Below are positions 51,299 to 60,688 of a stretch of 64,000 nucleotides of DNA, in pieces. This stretch comes from Cryobacterium sp. GrIS_2_6 (GTDB lineage Bacteria > Actinomycetota > Actinomycetes > Actinomycetales > Microbacteriaceae), in the NCBI RefSeq assembly GCF_035984545.1, contig NZ_JAXCHP010000001.1:1488001-1552000 (forward strand), written 5' to 3'. Each line of letters begins with the position of its first letter. Position 1 is the first letter of the stretch. The notes beneath the pieces were generated by a model that saw only the letters and a program-made list of their open reading frames with translations, searched no databases and was not told the DNA's origin. The position numbers were made by a program, and so were the translations under genes.

Positions 51299-51871
51299 TT
51301 ACCTGCCGCTCCCCCGCATTGGAGTGCCGGAGGGGGCGCCGGGACGCGCGCCGGCCCAGTTGGACCAGCCGACGACGACGACGAGCGCGGCCGCAAGCAC
51401 AGGCAGCCCGGGCGCGAGCACGGGCGTCAAGGCTGTGGCCACGACGAGGGCCTGCCGCCTCTTCAGCCGCGGCCAGAGCAGGCCGACGATGGGCGCGGTG
51501 CGAATGCCGTAGAGGCCGTTCCGGGTGCCGAGCAGTGCGGCACCGGCTATCGCCGATGAACCTGCCGCGACCCCGCCGGCCGCGAGTACCCCGATCAGGG
51601 CGAACTGGGATCCCCCGGAGAACATCACCAGGCTGAGGAATGCCGTCTGCCAGAGCGTGACGCCGGAGGCGACGGAGAGCGCCCCGAAGGAGAGCCCGTA
51701 GGCGACCGTCGTGACGCCGACGGCGATGCCCTCGCGCGTCGCGACCCGGTCGAGAGCCCGGGCGGCGACCTTCTGGGCGGCGGCGTCCTCGGCAGTGTCG
51801 TCCTAGGAGGTGTCGTTCTAGGAGGTGTCGTTCTCGGCAGCGTCGTCGTCGGCAGGGAGCTGCGCGGGCAT
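51299..51871 (-). pseudogene. azlC: AzlC-type transporter subunit with two in-frame amber codons
   Basis: The frame from ATG 51871 (4 nt after the histidine-kinase stop) encodes about 17 residues, then TAG (51820-51818), four codons, a second TAG (51805-51803), and then a complete AzlC-like protein: ATREGIAVGVTTVAYGLSFG, LVMFSGGSQFALIGVLAAGG, GTRNGLYGIRTAP. No ATG, GTG or TTG lies between the second stop and the GTG at 51628, which is too late for a working protein. Both stops lie in a 15-bp tandem duplication (51804-51833). I infer a recent loss-of-function event, or less likely amber readthrough. Confidence 0.65.
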
Positions 51872-51875
51872 CCCG

Positions 51876-52751
51876 CTACCGGGAGAGGTTCACGCCGTGC
51901 ACACCGTTGTGGTAGCGCAGGGACGGGAAGACTGCGGCCACGGAGAAGCCGACGCCGGGAACGGTGCCCGCCGTGAAGGTGCCTCCGAAGAGCTCTGCGC
52001 GCTCACGCATCTGGGTGATGCCCGCACCGGACACGCTCTCGCTGAGCGCGTGCAAGTCGTCGTCGATCGTGTACCGGGTGCGCGCCGCGACCTCGTCGGG
52101 GTCCGAGCTCACCCTGCGGGCGGCCGCGCGGATGCCGTCGTCGTCAACGAGGAGCTGCAGGCCATCCCTGGTCCAGGCGAAGGAGACGTTCGCCGCCGTG
52201 CCGCGGCCGCCGTGCGTGAGGGCGTTGGCGAGTGCGCCCTGCAGGATCCGGAAGATCGCGAGTTCGGCGCCCGGCTTGAGCGGGAAACGGTCGCCGGACT
52301 CGGCGAAGCTCACCTGGAGGCCGGCGTCGCGCATCACCCGGAACAGATTCCGCGCGGGCTGCAGGCCCGGCTGGGGCGTGTCGACGGTTTCGCCCTCGCG
52401 CACGATCGTGAGCACCCTGCGCATGTCCGCGAGGGCGACCCTGCCGTCCTCGACGAGGGCCGTCGCGACCCGGACAGCGCTCGCGGGGTCGTTCTCTGCC
52501 GTGTACCGCGCACCCTCTGCCTGCGTGATCAGCCGGGCGACGTTCAGCACCGCGCCGTCCTGAAGCTCCCGGATGATGCCGAGGCGGCCGTTCTGTTCGG
52601 CGAGGGACAGTTCGAGGTCGATGCGCATCCGTTCGGCCGCCGTGCGGTCGAAGATGTTGCGGCGAAGGCGCACGGCCGTGAGGAGCCACAGCAGCAGCAG
52701 GACGACGGCGGCGGCGGCGAGCACGCCGGCTGCGAGAGGCCAGAACTCCAC
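51876..52751 (-). CDS. Histidine-kinase-like sensor lacking the phospho-acceptor His
   Basis: GTG 52751, with AAAGG upstream, gives 291 residues; an extension upstream would run into the tRNA. One membrane helix (FWPLAAGVLAAAAVVLLLLWL) precedes a NarL/DesK-type dimerisation helix, then a HATPase domain with QGALANALTHGGRGTAANV (N-box) and SGAGITQMRERAELFGG (G-box). In the H-box the family sequence RELHDxxG is RELQDGAV here: the phosphorylated His is Gln. It may be a pseudokinase or a decaying gene. No response regulator adjoins it. Confidence 0.75.
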   Translation of the reverse strand: MEFWPLAAGVLAAAAVVLLLLWLLTAVRLRRNIFDRTAAERMRIDLELSLAEQNGRLGIIRELQDGAVLNVARLITQAEGARYTAENDPASAVRVATALVEDGRVALADMRRVLTIVREGETVDTPQPGLQPARNLFRVMRDAGLQVSFAESGDRFPLKPGAELAIFRILQGALANALTHGGRGTAANVSFAWTRDGLQLLVDDDGIRAAARRVSSDPDEVAARTRYTIDDDLHALSESVSGAGITQMRERAELFGGTFTAGTVPGVGFSVAAVFPSLRYHNGVHGVNLSR

Positions 52752-52810
52752 GGTGTCGCCTTTCCAGAACTTCCAGACGAAAAGAGAAAAAAGAATGAAA
52801 TAGAAATAGA

Positions 52811-52847
52811 AAAGGCCACCCGGGGTGGAGCCCTGAGTGGCCTTTCG
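52811..52847 (-). terminator. Rho-independent terminator of tRNA-Asn
   Basis: In transcription direction AAAGGCCAC and GTGGCCTTT form a 9-bp stem around a GC-rich loop, followed by TTCTATTTCTATTT. It starts right after the tRNA 3' end and insulates the kinase gene. Confidence 0.75.
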
Positions 52848-52920
52848 CTCCCCGACTTGGACTCGAACCAAGAACCGTCGCATTAACAGTGCGATGCTCT
52901 GCCAATTGAGCTATCGAGGA
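52848..52920 (-). tRNA. tRNA-Asn (GUU)
   Basis: 73-nt cloverleaf: acceptor TCCTCGA/TCGGGGA, D-arm GCTCAATTGGCAGAGC, anticodon loop CTGTTAA with GUU, T-arm TTGGTTCGAGTCCAA, discriminator G. CCA is not encoded. Confidence 0.96.
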
Positions 52921-53029
52921 AAAGCTGGAACAGCGTTTCCGCTTGAACAGCGTTATTACTTTACCAAGAATCGCCCGTTCGCCAAATCGGGGTCGGGAAG
53001 CGGTCTCCTCCCGGCACCCCGGCACCGGC

Positions 53030-54037
53030 TCAGTACCCGCGCTGCGGGTCGACGACGCCGACGAAACGGCCGTCACCGAGGAAGGCCAGCACGTTGAGCC
53101 GGATCCGTTCGGCGAGCAGCGGAGCGGTCATCTCGGGCGTGTCCGCCGAGTGAGGCGTGATCAGGCAGCGCGGCTCCGTCCAGAGAGGATGCCCGTCGGG
53201 CAACGGTTCCGGTTCCGTGACGTCGAGCGCAGCACCGGCGATGCTCCCGGCGGCGAGGGCCACGACGAGGGCATCGATGTCGATGAGCGGACCGCGGCCC
53301 ACGTTGACGAGGTTGGCGTTGCGGTTCATCAGCGCGAGCTCGGGGGCGCCGATCAGATGCCGGGTGTCTGTGGTGAGCGCTGCCGCGACGACGACGACGT
53401 CGGCGTCAGGGAGGACCTCGTGCAGGGCGCTCGTCTGCACCGTGCGCGAAGCCCCGGCCACGGGCTGTGCGGACCGGCGCACAACGGTCACCGTCGTCCC
53501 GAACGGTTCGAGCAGCCGGATGAGTTCGAGGGCGATGCCGCCTGCGCCGATGATCACGACGTGGCGACCGTACAGCGAGCGTCCCTCCGGCAGGGTACTC
53601 CAGCTCAGGGCCCTGGCACGCTTGGGCAGCACGCGCAGGAGCGCGAGGGTGAGCGTGAAGGCGTGCTCGGCGACGGGCTGGGCGTATGCGCCCTTCGCAC
53701 TCGTCCAGAGCAGTCCGGGCCGGTCCTGCTCGGCCAGGAGGTCGCTGAACGCGTCGACGCCTGCCCACGGCAGCTGGACCCAGCCGATGCCCGGGTTGTC
53801 GTCGAGGGCGGCGCGGAGCTCGTCCGCACGCCCATAGGAGAGCCAGATCAGTCCTCGGGTGGCATCCGAGAGCGGTCCGAGGACTCCCCCGGCCGCCTGC
53901 ACCGCCCACGTGGCGGTGTCTGCGGGGTGCGGGAGGATCGCGATCGGCCCGCTCGCCGGCCGCTGCCCGAACGGAACGGCCGTGACCGTGCCGGACAGGA
54001 CTGCTTCGTGCTGGGCGTGCTCAGGTAGCGCTGTCAT
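53030..54037 (-). CDS. D-2-hydroxyacid dehydrogenase (NAD-dependent)
   Basis: 335 residues. Rossmann motif in GRHVVIIGAGGIALELIRLL, then LMNRNANLVNVGRGPLIDID and GAALDVTEPEPLPDGHPLW with the catalytic Glu, and CLITPHSADTPE with the catalytic His. The Arg-containing motif is the NVGRG segment. Probably reduces a 2-keto acid or oxidises a D-hydroxyacid. Last gene of the peptide-transport operon; its start overlaps the preceding ATPase gene by 17 bp. Confidence 0.88.
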   Translation of the reverse strand: MTALPEHAQHEAVLSGTVTAVPFGQRPASGPIAILPHPADTATWAVQAAGGVLGPLSDATRGLIWLSYGRADELRAALDDNPGIGWVQLPWAGVDAFSDLLAEQDRPGLLWTSAKGAYAQPVAEHAFTLTLALLRVLPKRARALSWSTLPEGRSLYGRHVVIIGAGGIALELIRLLEPFGTTVTVVRRSAQPVAGASRTVQTSALHEVLPDADVVVVAAALTTDTRHLIGAPELALMNRNANLVNVGRGPLIDIDALVVALAAGSIAGAALDVTEPEPLPDGHPLWTEPRCLITPHSADTPEMTAPLLAERIRLNVLAFLGDGRFVGVVDPQRGY

Positions 54038-54863
54038 GCTGTCCGTCCTTGGTGAGTGCCGCAGCAAGCTCGGCGACGTAGGGATGCCACGGGTCGGCGA
54101 AGACCTCGTCGATCGTGCCGAGGCCCACGAGAACGCCCTGGTACAGCACGGCGATCCGGTCGGCCACGCGCCGGAGAACGGCAAGGTCTGAGCTGATCAC
54201 GACGGCCGTAAAGGCGCGTTCGCGCTGCAACTCGCCGATCAGATCGACGACGGCGTCACGGACGGTGACGTCGACGCCCGCGAGCGGCTCGTCCGCGATC
54301 AGGAGGGTGGGGCCGAGCACGAGCGAGCGGGCAAGCGCGACGCGTTGCCGCTGGCCGCTGCTGAGCTCGTACGGGTATTTCGTGAGCACGGTGAGCGGCA
54401 GGCGAACGGTATCCACCATGGTCGCCACGAGCGTCCTGAGGGCACCGGGCTGGTACCGGGCGTCGCGCTCGAGCACGGGCTCCGCGACGAGTTCGCCGAC
54501 GGTGAGTGTTGCCGGAAGCATCTGGCCGGCGTCCTGGGCGAGCATCCCGACCCCGAGGGTCAACCGGGCGAGCTTGCGGCGGCTGATGCCCCGCAACCGC
54601 AGGCCGAGCACGGTCGCCACGCCACCGGTGATCACCGGTCGTCTGTCCGTGCTGCCCGCCGATCCCCCGCTCCCGGAGAGCACCCTGGCGAGGGTGCTCT
54701 TGCCTGAGCCGCTTTCGCCGAGCACACCGAGCACCTCGCCGGGATTGACCCGGAGGGTGATCCCGCGCAGGGCGGCGAAGGAGTCGCTCGCACCGTGGGC
54801 CGGATACGAGACGGAGAGGTCGTCCATCGCGATGGGAAAGGTCCATACCGCGCCGCGAGTCAT
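54021..54863 (-). CDS. ABC transporter ATPase, Opp/Dpp family
   Basis: 280 residues. Walker A GESGSGKSTLARVL, signature YELSSGQRQRVALAR (LSSGQ instead of LSGGQ), Walker B TLLIADEPLAGVDVTV and the H-loop region replaced by VISSDLAVLRRVADRI, where the usual His is Ser-Ser-Asp: the missing H-switch may weaken ATPase activity. GGATAGGAACC precedes the ATG. It follows the double ATPase by 5 bp and is probably an accessory or asymmetric subunit. Confidence 0.85.
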   Translation of the reverse strand: MTRGAVWTFPIAMDDLSVSYPAHGASDSFAALRGITLRVNPGEVLGVLGESGSGKSTLARVLSGSGGSAGSTDRRPVITGGVATVLGLRLRGISRRKLARLTLGVGMLAQDAGQMLPATLTVGELVAEPVLERDARYQPGALRTLVATMVDTVRLPLTVLTKYPYELSSGQRQRVALARSLVLGPTLLIADEPLAGVDVTVRDAVVDLIGELQRERAFTAVVISSDLAVLRRVADRIAVLYQGVLVGLGTIDEVFADPWHPYVAELAAALTKDGQHDSAT

Positions 54864-54868
54864 GGTTC

Positions 54869-56617
54869 CTATCCTGCCGTACGCAGCTCCCGCAGCTTCT
54901 CACGGCGTCCGGCCTGTTCCACCGGGTCCGGAACGGGCAGCGAGGCGAGCAGGCGCTGCGTGTACGGATCCTTCGGGGCGCCGAGCACCTCCGCGCTCGT
55001 GCCCTCCTCGACGAGCTTGCCGTGGTAGAGCACCGCGATGCGGTCGGCGAGGATATCCACGACGGCGAGGTCATGGCTGATGAAGAGTGCCGCGAAACCG
55101 AATTCCCGCTGGAGCTCTGCGAAGAGCTCGAGGACGCGGGCCTGCACGGAGACGTCGAGCGCCGAGGTAGGCTCGTCGGCGATCAGCAGGCTGGGCTCGA
55201 GCGCGAGTGCCCTCGCGAGGCTCGCGCGCTGGCGCTGGCCGCCGCTCAGCTCGTGCGGGTACCGGTCCCCATAACTGCGCGGGAGCTGGACGGCCTCGAG
55301 CAGTTCGTCGACCCTGGCCCGTGCCGCAGCAGGGTTCTTCGCCCTGCCGTGCACGATGAGCGGCTCTGCGACGCAGTCGGCGATGGTCAGCAGTGGGTTG
55401 AAGCTTGATGCCGGGTCCTGGAAGACGAAGCCGATGTCGCTGCGGAGCTTCTTGAAGGTGCGTTCCTTGAAGCCGTTCATCTGGTGGCCGTGCACGGTCA
55501 GGGAACCGTCCGTCACCCGGGTGAGGCCGGCGATGGCGCGGCCGATGGTGGTCTTGCCGCTTCCGCTCTCGCCGACGAGGCCGAGGACCTCGCCGGGGCG
55601 GATGCTGAAGCTCACGCCGTCGACGGCGGTGAAACCGCCACGGCCCATCCGTCCCGGATACTCGATGCGCAGGTCCTTCGCGACGACGACGGGCGTCTCG
55701 GCGGTCCAGCCGGGCGTCCGCGCGGCCGCGCGGTCGGCCGCGTGCACGACGCCCTGGCCGAGGTGCGGAACGGCGGCGAGCAGCTTCTTCGTGTAGTCGT
55801 TCTGCGGGAACGCGAACAGGGTGCGCGCATCCGCTTCTTCGACGACCTTGCCCTGGTACATCACCGCGACCCGGTCCGCGAGGTCGGCGACGACGCCCAT
55901 GTTGTGGGTGATCAGGACGATCGCTGTGCCGAAGTCGTCTCGGCAACGGCGCAGCAGGTCGAGGATCTCGGCCTGAACGGTGACGTCGAGCGCCGTGGTC
56001 GGCTCGTCCGCGACGATGAGTCCGGGGTCGAGCACGAGGGCCATTGCGATGACGACGCGCTGCTTCTGGCCGCCGGAGAACTGGTGCGGGAAGTAGTTGA
56101 CCCGGATCTCAGGGTCGGGGATGCCGACCCTGCCGAGGATCTCGACGGCCTTCTTCTTCGCCTCGGCGCGACTGAACTGGCCGTGGGCGCGGATGCCCTC
56201 CATGATCTGCCAGCCGACGGTGTAGACGGGGTTGAGCGCGGTGGACGGTTCCTGGAACACCATCGAGACGTCGGTGCCGCGGAGCTGTCGGAGTTTCTGC
56301 TTGCCGACGGAGATCACGTTGTTTGTGCTCGAGCCGTCCTTGCTGCTGAGGAACACGGCACCCGACGACGTCGCGGTCTCCGGAAGCAGGCCGAGGATGG
56401 TCTTGGCCGTCACGGTCTTGCCGCTTCCGCTTTCGCCGACGATCGCGAGGACCTCGCCGGGCGCGACCCGGAGGCTGACGCCGGCGACGGCGTTCACGGC
56501 GCCGGCGTCGGTCGCGAAGGTCACGGTGAGGTCGGTGATGCTGAGCACGTCGGAGCTTCGAGCGGTGCTGGGCACGCCTCCGGCGGACTCGGGGGTGGTG
56601 GCGGATGCCGCGGTCAT
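54869..56617 (-). CDS. Fused double ATPase of peptide ABC transporter (DppD-DppF type)
   Basis: 582 residues from ATG 56617, which overlaps the permease stop (ATGA). Two complete ATPase units: Walker [16 protein letters not shown] and [14 protein letters not shown]; signatures [15 protein letters not shown] and [15 protein letters not shown]; Walker [16 protein letters not shown] and [16 protein letters not shown]-loops [14 protein letters not shown] and [14 protein letters not shown]. Each unit keeps the C-terminal oligopeptide extension ([28 protein letters not shown]). It energises uptake of di- or oligopeptides. Confidence 0.93.
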   Translation of the reverse strand: MTAASATTPESAGGVPSTARSSDVLSITDLTVTFATDAGAVNAVAGVSLRVAPGEVLAIVGESGSGKTVTAKTILGLLPETATSSGAVFLSSKDGSSTNNVISVGKQKLRQLRGTDVSMVFQEPSTALNPVYTVGWQIMEGIRAHGQFSRAEAKKKAVEILGRVGIPDPEIRVNYFPHQFSGGQKQRVVIAMALVLDPGLIVADEPTTALDVTVQAEILDLLRRCRDDFGTAIVLITHNMGVVADLADRVAVMYQGKVVEEADARTLFAFPQNDYTKKLLAAVPHLGQGVVHAADRAAARTPGWTAETPVVVAKDLRIEYPGRMGRGGFTAVDGVSFSIRPGEVLGLVGESGSGKTTIGRAIAGLTRVTDGSLTVHGHQMNGFKERTFKKLRSDIGFVFQDPASSFNPLLTIADCVAEPLIVHGRAKNPAAARARVDELLEAVQLPRSYGDRYPHELSGGQRQRASLARALALEPSLLIADEPTSALDVSVQARVLELFAELQREFGFAALFISHDLAVVDILADRIAVLYHGKLVEEGTSAEVLGAPKDPYTQRLLASLPVPDPVEQAGRREKLRELRTAG

Positions 56618-57729
56618 GACCGGTCCTCGAATCCTTCGTCGGTGAAGCTGTCTATGTCGGCGTCGATGCCGTCGGCGCCGCCCTCGAGGCCGTCGAGGCC
56701 GCCAGGGCCGCCCGTGAGAGTGCCGCCGGGGACGACGGAAGTCGCCGCGACGACGGAAACGACCTTGCCGACCGAACGGCGACCGCGGAGGCGCGGGTCG
56801 GCGAGGTCGTTGAGGCTCTCGCCGACGAGGGTGATGCCGAGCACGACGAGCACGATCGCGAGACCGGGGAACAGCGAGGTCCACCAGATGCCGCTCGTGA
56901 CGTCGGAGAGGGCCTTGTTCAGGTCGTAGCCCCACTCGGCTGCGGCGCTCGGCTCGATGCCGAAGCCGAGGAAGCCGAGACCGGCGAGGGTGAGGATCGC
57001 CTCGGAGGAGTTGAGCGTGAAGATGAGCGGTAGGGTGCGGGTGGCGTTCCGCAGCACGTGCCGGAACATGATCCGGCCGTTGCTCGCGCCGAGGACCCTG
57101 GCGGACTCCACGTAGGCCTCCGCCTTGATCCGGACGGTCTCCGCGCGGATCACCCGGAAGTACTGCGGGATGAACACGACGGTGATGGAGATGGCCGCCG
57201 CGAGCACTCCGCCGACGAGGTCGGACTTTCCGCCGGAGATCACGATCGACATCACGATCGCGAGCAGGAGGGACGGGAACGCGTAGACCGCGTCGCAGAC
57301 GACGACGAGGATGCGGTCGAGCCAACCGCCGAAGTAGCCGGAGACGAGGCCGAGGAATACGCCGGCGAAGATGGAGAGTAGCACCGCGACGACGATCACG
57401 AACAGGGCGGTCTGGGCACCCCAGAGCACGCGGGACAGCACGTCGTAGCCGCCGACGGTGGTCCCGAGGATGTGAGCGCCGCCCGGGGGCACCTGGGCGC
57501 CGAAGGGGCCGTTCGCGTCACGCAACTGGCTGTAGCCGTACGGCGAAATCACCGGGGCGAAGATGGCGGTGAGCACGAACAGGCCCGAGATGACGAGGCC
57601 GGTGACGAGCATTCCCCGCTGCAGGCCCATGCTCTGCTTCACCTGGTGCACGACGGGGAGCCGGTTCCAGAGTGTGGCGAGACCGCCGCGGCGGTCGGGG
57701 ACGATGGTGGTGTGTGGCGTGTGGCTCAC
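56614..57729 (-). CDS. Peptide ABC transporter permease (DppC type)
   Basis: 371 residues from GTG 57729, 2 nt after the first permease gene. N-terminal membrane helix (GMLVTGLVISGLFVLTAIFA), the binding-protein-dependent transport domain with LGTTVGGYDVLSRVLWGAQT (typical DppC/OppC GTD..GRDv.sR...G.r.SL), the EAA loop AYVESARVLGASNGRIMFRH and about six helices. The C-terminus has an unusual tail of some 50 residues rich in Gly, Val and then Asp/Glu (GGADGIDADIDSFTDEGFED), unlike the family. Confidence 0.92.
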   Translation of the reverse strand: MSHTPHTTIVPDRRGGLATLWNRLPVVHQVKQSMGLQRGMLVTGLVISGLFVLTAIFAPVISPYGYSQLRDANGPFGAQVPPGGAHILGTTVGGYDVLSRVLWGAQTALFVIVVAVLLSIFAGVFLGLVSGYFGGWLDRILVVVCDAVYAFPSLLLAIVMSIVISGGKSDLVGGVLAAAISITVVFIPQYFRVIRAETVRIKAEAYVESARVLGASNGRIMFRHVLRNATRTLPLIFTLNSSEAILTLAGLGFLGFGIEPSAAAEWGYDLNKALSDVTSGIWWTSLFPGLAIVLVVLGITLVGESLNDLADPRLRGRRSVGKVVSVVAATSVVPGGTLTGGPGGLDGLEGGADGIDADIDSFTDEGFEDRS

Positions 57730-57731
57730 GG

Positions 57732-58817
57732 TCAGTACCTCACCCTCGGGTCGATGATCGCGGCGATGATGTCCACGATGAAGTTGGACAACGCCACGAT
57801 CACGGCGAGCAGGGCGACGATACCCTGCACGGCGACGAAGTCACGTGCCTTGAGGAATTCGGAGAGCATGAAGCCGAGGCCCTTCCATTCGAAGGTCGTC
57901 TCGGTCAGCACGGCACCGCCGAGAAGCAGGGCGATCTGCAGGCCGATCACGGTGATGATCGGGATCAGGGCCGGCCGGTATGCGTGCTTGGAGACCAGCC
58001 GGAACTCGCTCACCCCCCGCGACCGGGCGGCATCCACGTAATCGGTGCCGAGGGTGCCGATGACGTTGGTGCGCACGAGACGGAGGAAGACACCGGCGGT
58101 GAGGAGGCCAAGGGCGATCGCCGGGAGCACGGCGTGCGCGAGCACATCCATGAGCACCGTGGGGTTGCCGGTCATGATCGCGTCGATCGTGTAAATGCCG
58201 GTCTTGCTGGGCAGGAACTGCATCTGCAGCTCCGAGCCGGTCGTCGCCCGTCCCGCGACGGGCAGGACTTTGAGCCAGACCGAGAAGATCAGCTTCAGAA
58301 GCAGGCCGGAGAAGAAAACCGGGGTGGCGTAGCAGAGGATCGCGAAGATTCGGAGGGAGGCGTCCTGGCCCTTGTCGCGGAAGTACGCGGCGACCATGCC
58401 GAGCGGGATGCCGACGATGAATGCGACGAGGAGCGCGTAGAACGCGAGCTCGGCGGTGGCGACGCCATAGGTGAGGAGGACGTCGACGACGGGCTTGTTC
58501 GTGCTGATCGTCGTGCCGAAGTTGCCGGTGAAGATCTGGCCGAGGTACTCGAAGTACTGGACCAGGATGGGCCGGTCGTAGCCGGCCGCGTGGATGCGTT
58601 CGGCGAGCTGGTCGGCGGTGAGGCGGCCACCGAGGGCGGCCGTGATCGGGTCGCCGGTCGCGCGCATCAGCCAGAAGACCATGGAGACGAGAATAAAGAT
58701 CGTCGGGAAGATGAGCAGGAAGCGGACGGCGATGTAACGACCGATCCCCCCGCCTGGGGAGGTTCGTTTGCGCCGGATTCCCTGGGGGGCGGTCGGGCGC
58801 GCTGCCACTGTTGTCAT
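57732..58817 (-). CDS. Peptide ABC transporter permease (DppB type)
   Basis: 361 residues from ATG 58817. Features of DppB/OppB: IAVRFLLIFPTIFILVSMVF start, TGDPITAALGGRLTADQLAE, FTGNFGTTISTNKPVVDVL, and the EAA loop DYVDAARSRGVSEFRLVSKH. Six helices. Forms the membrane channel with the DppC-type protein. Confidence 0.93.
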   Translation of the reverse strand: MTTVAARPTAPQGIRRKRTSPGGGIGRYIAVRFLLIFPTIFILVSMVFWLMRATGDPITAALGGRLTADQLAERIHAAGYDRPILVQYFEYLGQIFTGNFGTTISTNKPVVDVLLTYGVATAELAFYALLVAFIVGIPLGMVAAYFRDKGQDASLRIFAILCYATPVFFSGLLLKLIFSVWLKVLPVAGRATTGSELQMQFLPSKTGIYTIDAIMTGNPTVLMDVLAHAVLPAIALGLLTAGVFLRLVRTNVIGTLGTDYVDAARSRGVSEFRLVSKHAYRPALIPIITVIGLQIALLLGGAVLTETTFEWKGLGFMLSEFLKARDFVAVQGIVALLAVIVALSNFIVDIIAAIIDPRVRY

Positions 58818-58903
58818 CACTGCCTATCGATCGAGAATTGAGAGGGGGCACCCAGCGCTCTGGCTGAATGCCCCCCGGCTACAACTGGTGAAGCAGGCCG
58901 GAC

Positions 58904-60532
58904 TTAGCCCTTCTTCAGCGCCGCGTAGCGGAACTTGAAGGATGCGTCGAGCGTGTCGGTGGTTCCGGTGACCGTGGTCCCGGTGACGGCGACCTGGGCG
59001 CCCTGGAGGAGGGGCAGGGTCGACAGCTGGGCTGCGACCTTGTCCTGGATCTCCTCGATGAGCTTGGTACGGGCGTCCTTGTCGGTCGTGACGGCCTGCT
59101 GCTTGATCAGGTCGTTGACGACAGAGTCGCTGTAGTGGTTTCCGACGAAGTTACCATCGGCGAAGAACGGCGTCAGATAGTTGTCCGCGTCCGAGTAATC
59201 CGGGAACCAGCCGAGCTGGTAAGCGGGGTATGCGTCTTTCACGCGCTCCTTGGAGTACGTGACGTACTCCGTCGAAGCCAGGTTGACCGTGAAGAGGCCG
59301 GAGGCGTCGAGCTGATCCTTGACGAGCGCGTATTCATCGCTCGAGCCGGGGCCGTAGTGGTCGGTGTTGTACTGCAGGTTGAGGGCGACAGGGCTCGTGA
59401 TGCCAGCGGCTTCGAGCGTTGCCTTGGCCTTCGCCTTGTCGGGGCCTCCGTTGCCGTCGCCGTAGAGGCCCTTGAGGGACTCGGTGGCACCGGTCATGCC
59501 GGCCGGAACGTAGGAGTAGAGCGGCGTGTACGTGCCCTTGTAGACCTGCTTGGCGATTTCGGCACGGTCGACGAGGTCGGCGACGGCCTGGCGGACGGCG
59601 AGCGACTTGGCCGGGTCGGCCTCGGGCGTCTTGGCGCCGAACGGCTGGGTGTCGAAGTTGAACACGATGTAGCGGATCTCCCCGCCGGGTCCGTCGACGA
59701 CCTTGACCTTGTCGTTGCCGCGCAGGTCATCGATGTCCGTCGAGGACAGGCTGCGGAAGGCGACGTCGATATTGCCTTCCTGCACGTCGAGCTTGAGGTT
59801 CGACGCGTCGGCGTAGTACTTCACGTTGACGACATCCGACTTCGCCGCGCCGAGATTGCCCTTGTAGTCCTTGTTGGCCTTGTACCCGATGAGGTTGTTG
59901 AAGTCGTAGCTCGTGATGACGTACTGGCCTGCGAAGGCGTTCGCCTTCACGATGTCGGCATCGGGCGTGATCGCGGTCGCCGAGAAGGTCTCCTCGTCGA
60001 CGATCACGCCGGCAGGGCTCGACAGGATCTGCGGGAAGACCTGGTCGTTTGCGGCCTTCAGGGTGAAGACGACGGTGGTGTCGTCCGGAGCCGCGACGCT
60101 CGCGAGGTTGTAGAGCAGGGTCGACGGGCCGTTGGCGTCCGCGATCGACAGCTGGCGGTCAAAGCTGAACTTCACGTCCGAGGACGTGAGCTTGTGACCG
60201 TTCGCGAAGACGAGGTCGGGCTTGAGCGTGACCGTGTACTCGGTGGGGGTCGTGAACTCGGCCTTGGTCGCGATGTCCGGCGTCACATCGGCGGTGCCGT
60301 ATGCGCTGTTCATCAGGAACGGGAAGACCTGGTTCATCACGGCGAACGAGCCGTTGTCGTACGAGCCGGCCGGGTCGAGCGTCGTGACCTTGTCGGTCGT
60401 GCCGATCAGGAGGGTGCCTCCGGCGCTTGCAGTGGTGCCGCCTGCCGAGCAGCCGGCGAGGACGAGCGCGGAAGCGGCGACGAGCGCCAGTCCCCCGATC
60501 AGCCTGGTGCGCCTGGTGGGTGAAAATGCCAT
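58904..60532 (-). CDS. Peptide ABC transporter substrate-binding lipoprotein
   Basis: 542 residues from ATG 60532 with AGAGG upstream. Signal peptide (RRTRLIGGLALVAASALVLAG) and lipobox LAGC. SBP family 5 features: LLIGTTDKVTTLDPAGSYDN, YTVTLKPDLVFANGHKLTSS and DVKFSFDRQLSI, AVRQAVADLVDRAEIAKQVY, YQLGWFPDYSDADNYLTPFF. It presents peptides to the permease and is first in the operon. Confidence 0.93.
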   Translation of the reverse strand: MAFSPTRRTRLIGGLALVAASALVLAGCSAGGTTASAGGTLLIGTTDKVTTLDPAGSYDNGSFAVMNQVFPFLMNSAYGTADVTPDIATKAEFTTPTEYTVTLKPDLVFANGHKLTSSDVKFSFDRQLSIADANGPSTLLYNLASVAAPDDTTVVFTLKAANDQVFPQILSSPAGVIVDEETFSATAITPDADIVKANAFAGQYVITSYDFNNLIGYKANKDYKGNLGAAKSDVVNVKYYADASNLKLDVQEGNIDVAFRSLSSTDIDDLRGNDKVKVVDGPGGEIRYIVFNFDTQPFGAKTPEADPAKSLAVRQAVADLVDRAEIAKQVYKGTYTPLYSYVPAGMTGATESLKGLYGDGNGGPDKAKAKATLEAAGITSPVALNLQYNTDHYGPGSSDEYALVKDQLDASGLFTVNLASTEYVTYSKERVKDAYPAYQLGWFPDYSDADNYLTPFFADGNFVGNHYSDSVVNDLIKQQAVTTDKDARTKLIEEIQDKVAAQLSTLPLLQGAQVAVTGTTVTGTTDTLDASFKFRYAALKKG

Positions 60533-60688
60533 GTGCGTGAGCCTCTTTCTCTCGAAATGCGGCAGAGGCGGCATGCGAGGGAGCCGCACCTCTGCATTGC
60601 TGTAACGAAAGGAATATCACGAAAAACGCAATTTGCCCGAATTCTCGCCAGAATATTTACCTAGCTGCAACACGCGAGGTGCGCTCAG

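Noticed and set aside
49491..51512. A 673-codon frame on the + strand across the DMT, def and azl genes
   Set aside because: It is antisense to or out of frame with well-identified genes, is made of Arg/Asp/Gly/His runs, and is a product of high-GC codon bias.
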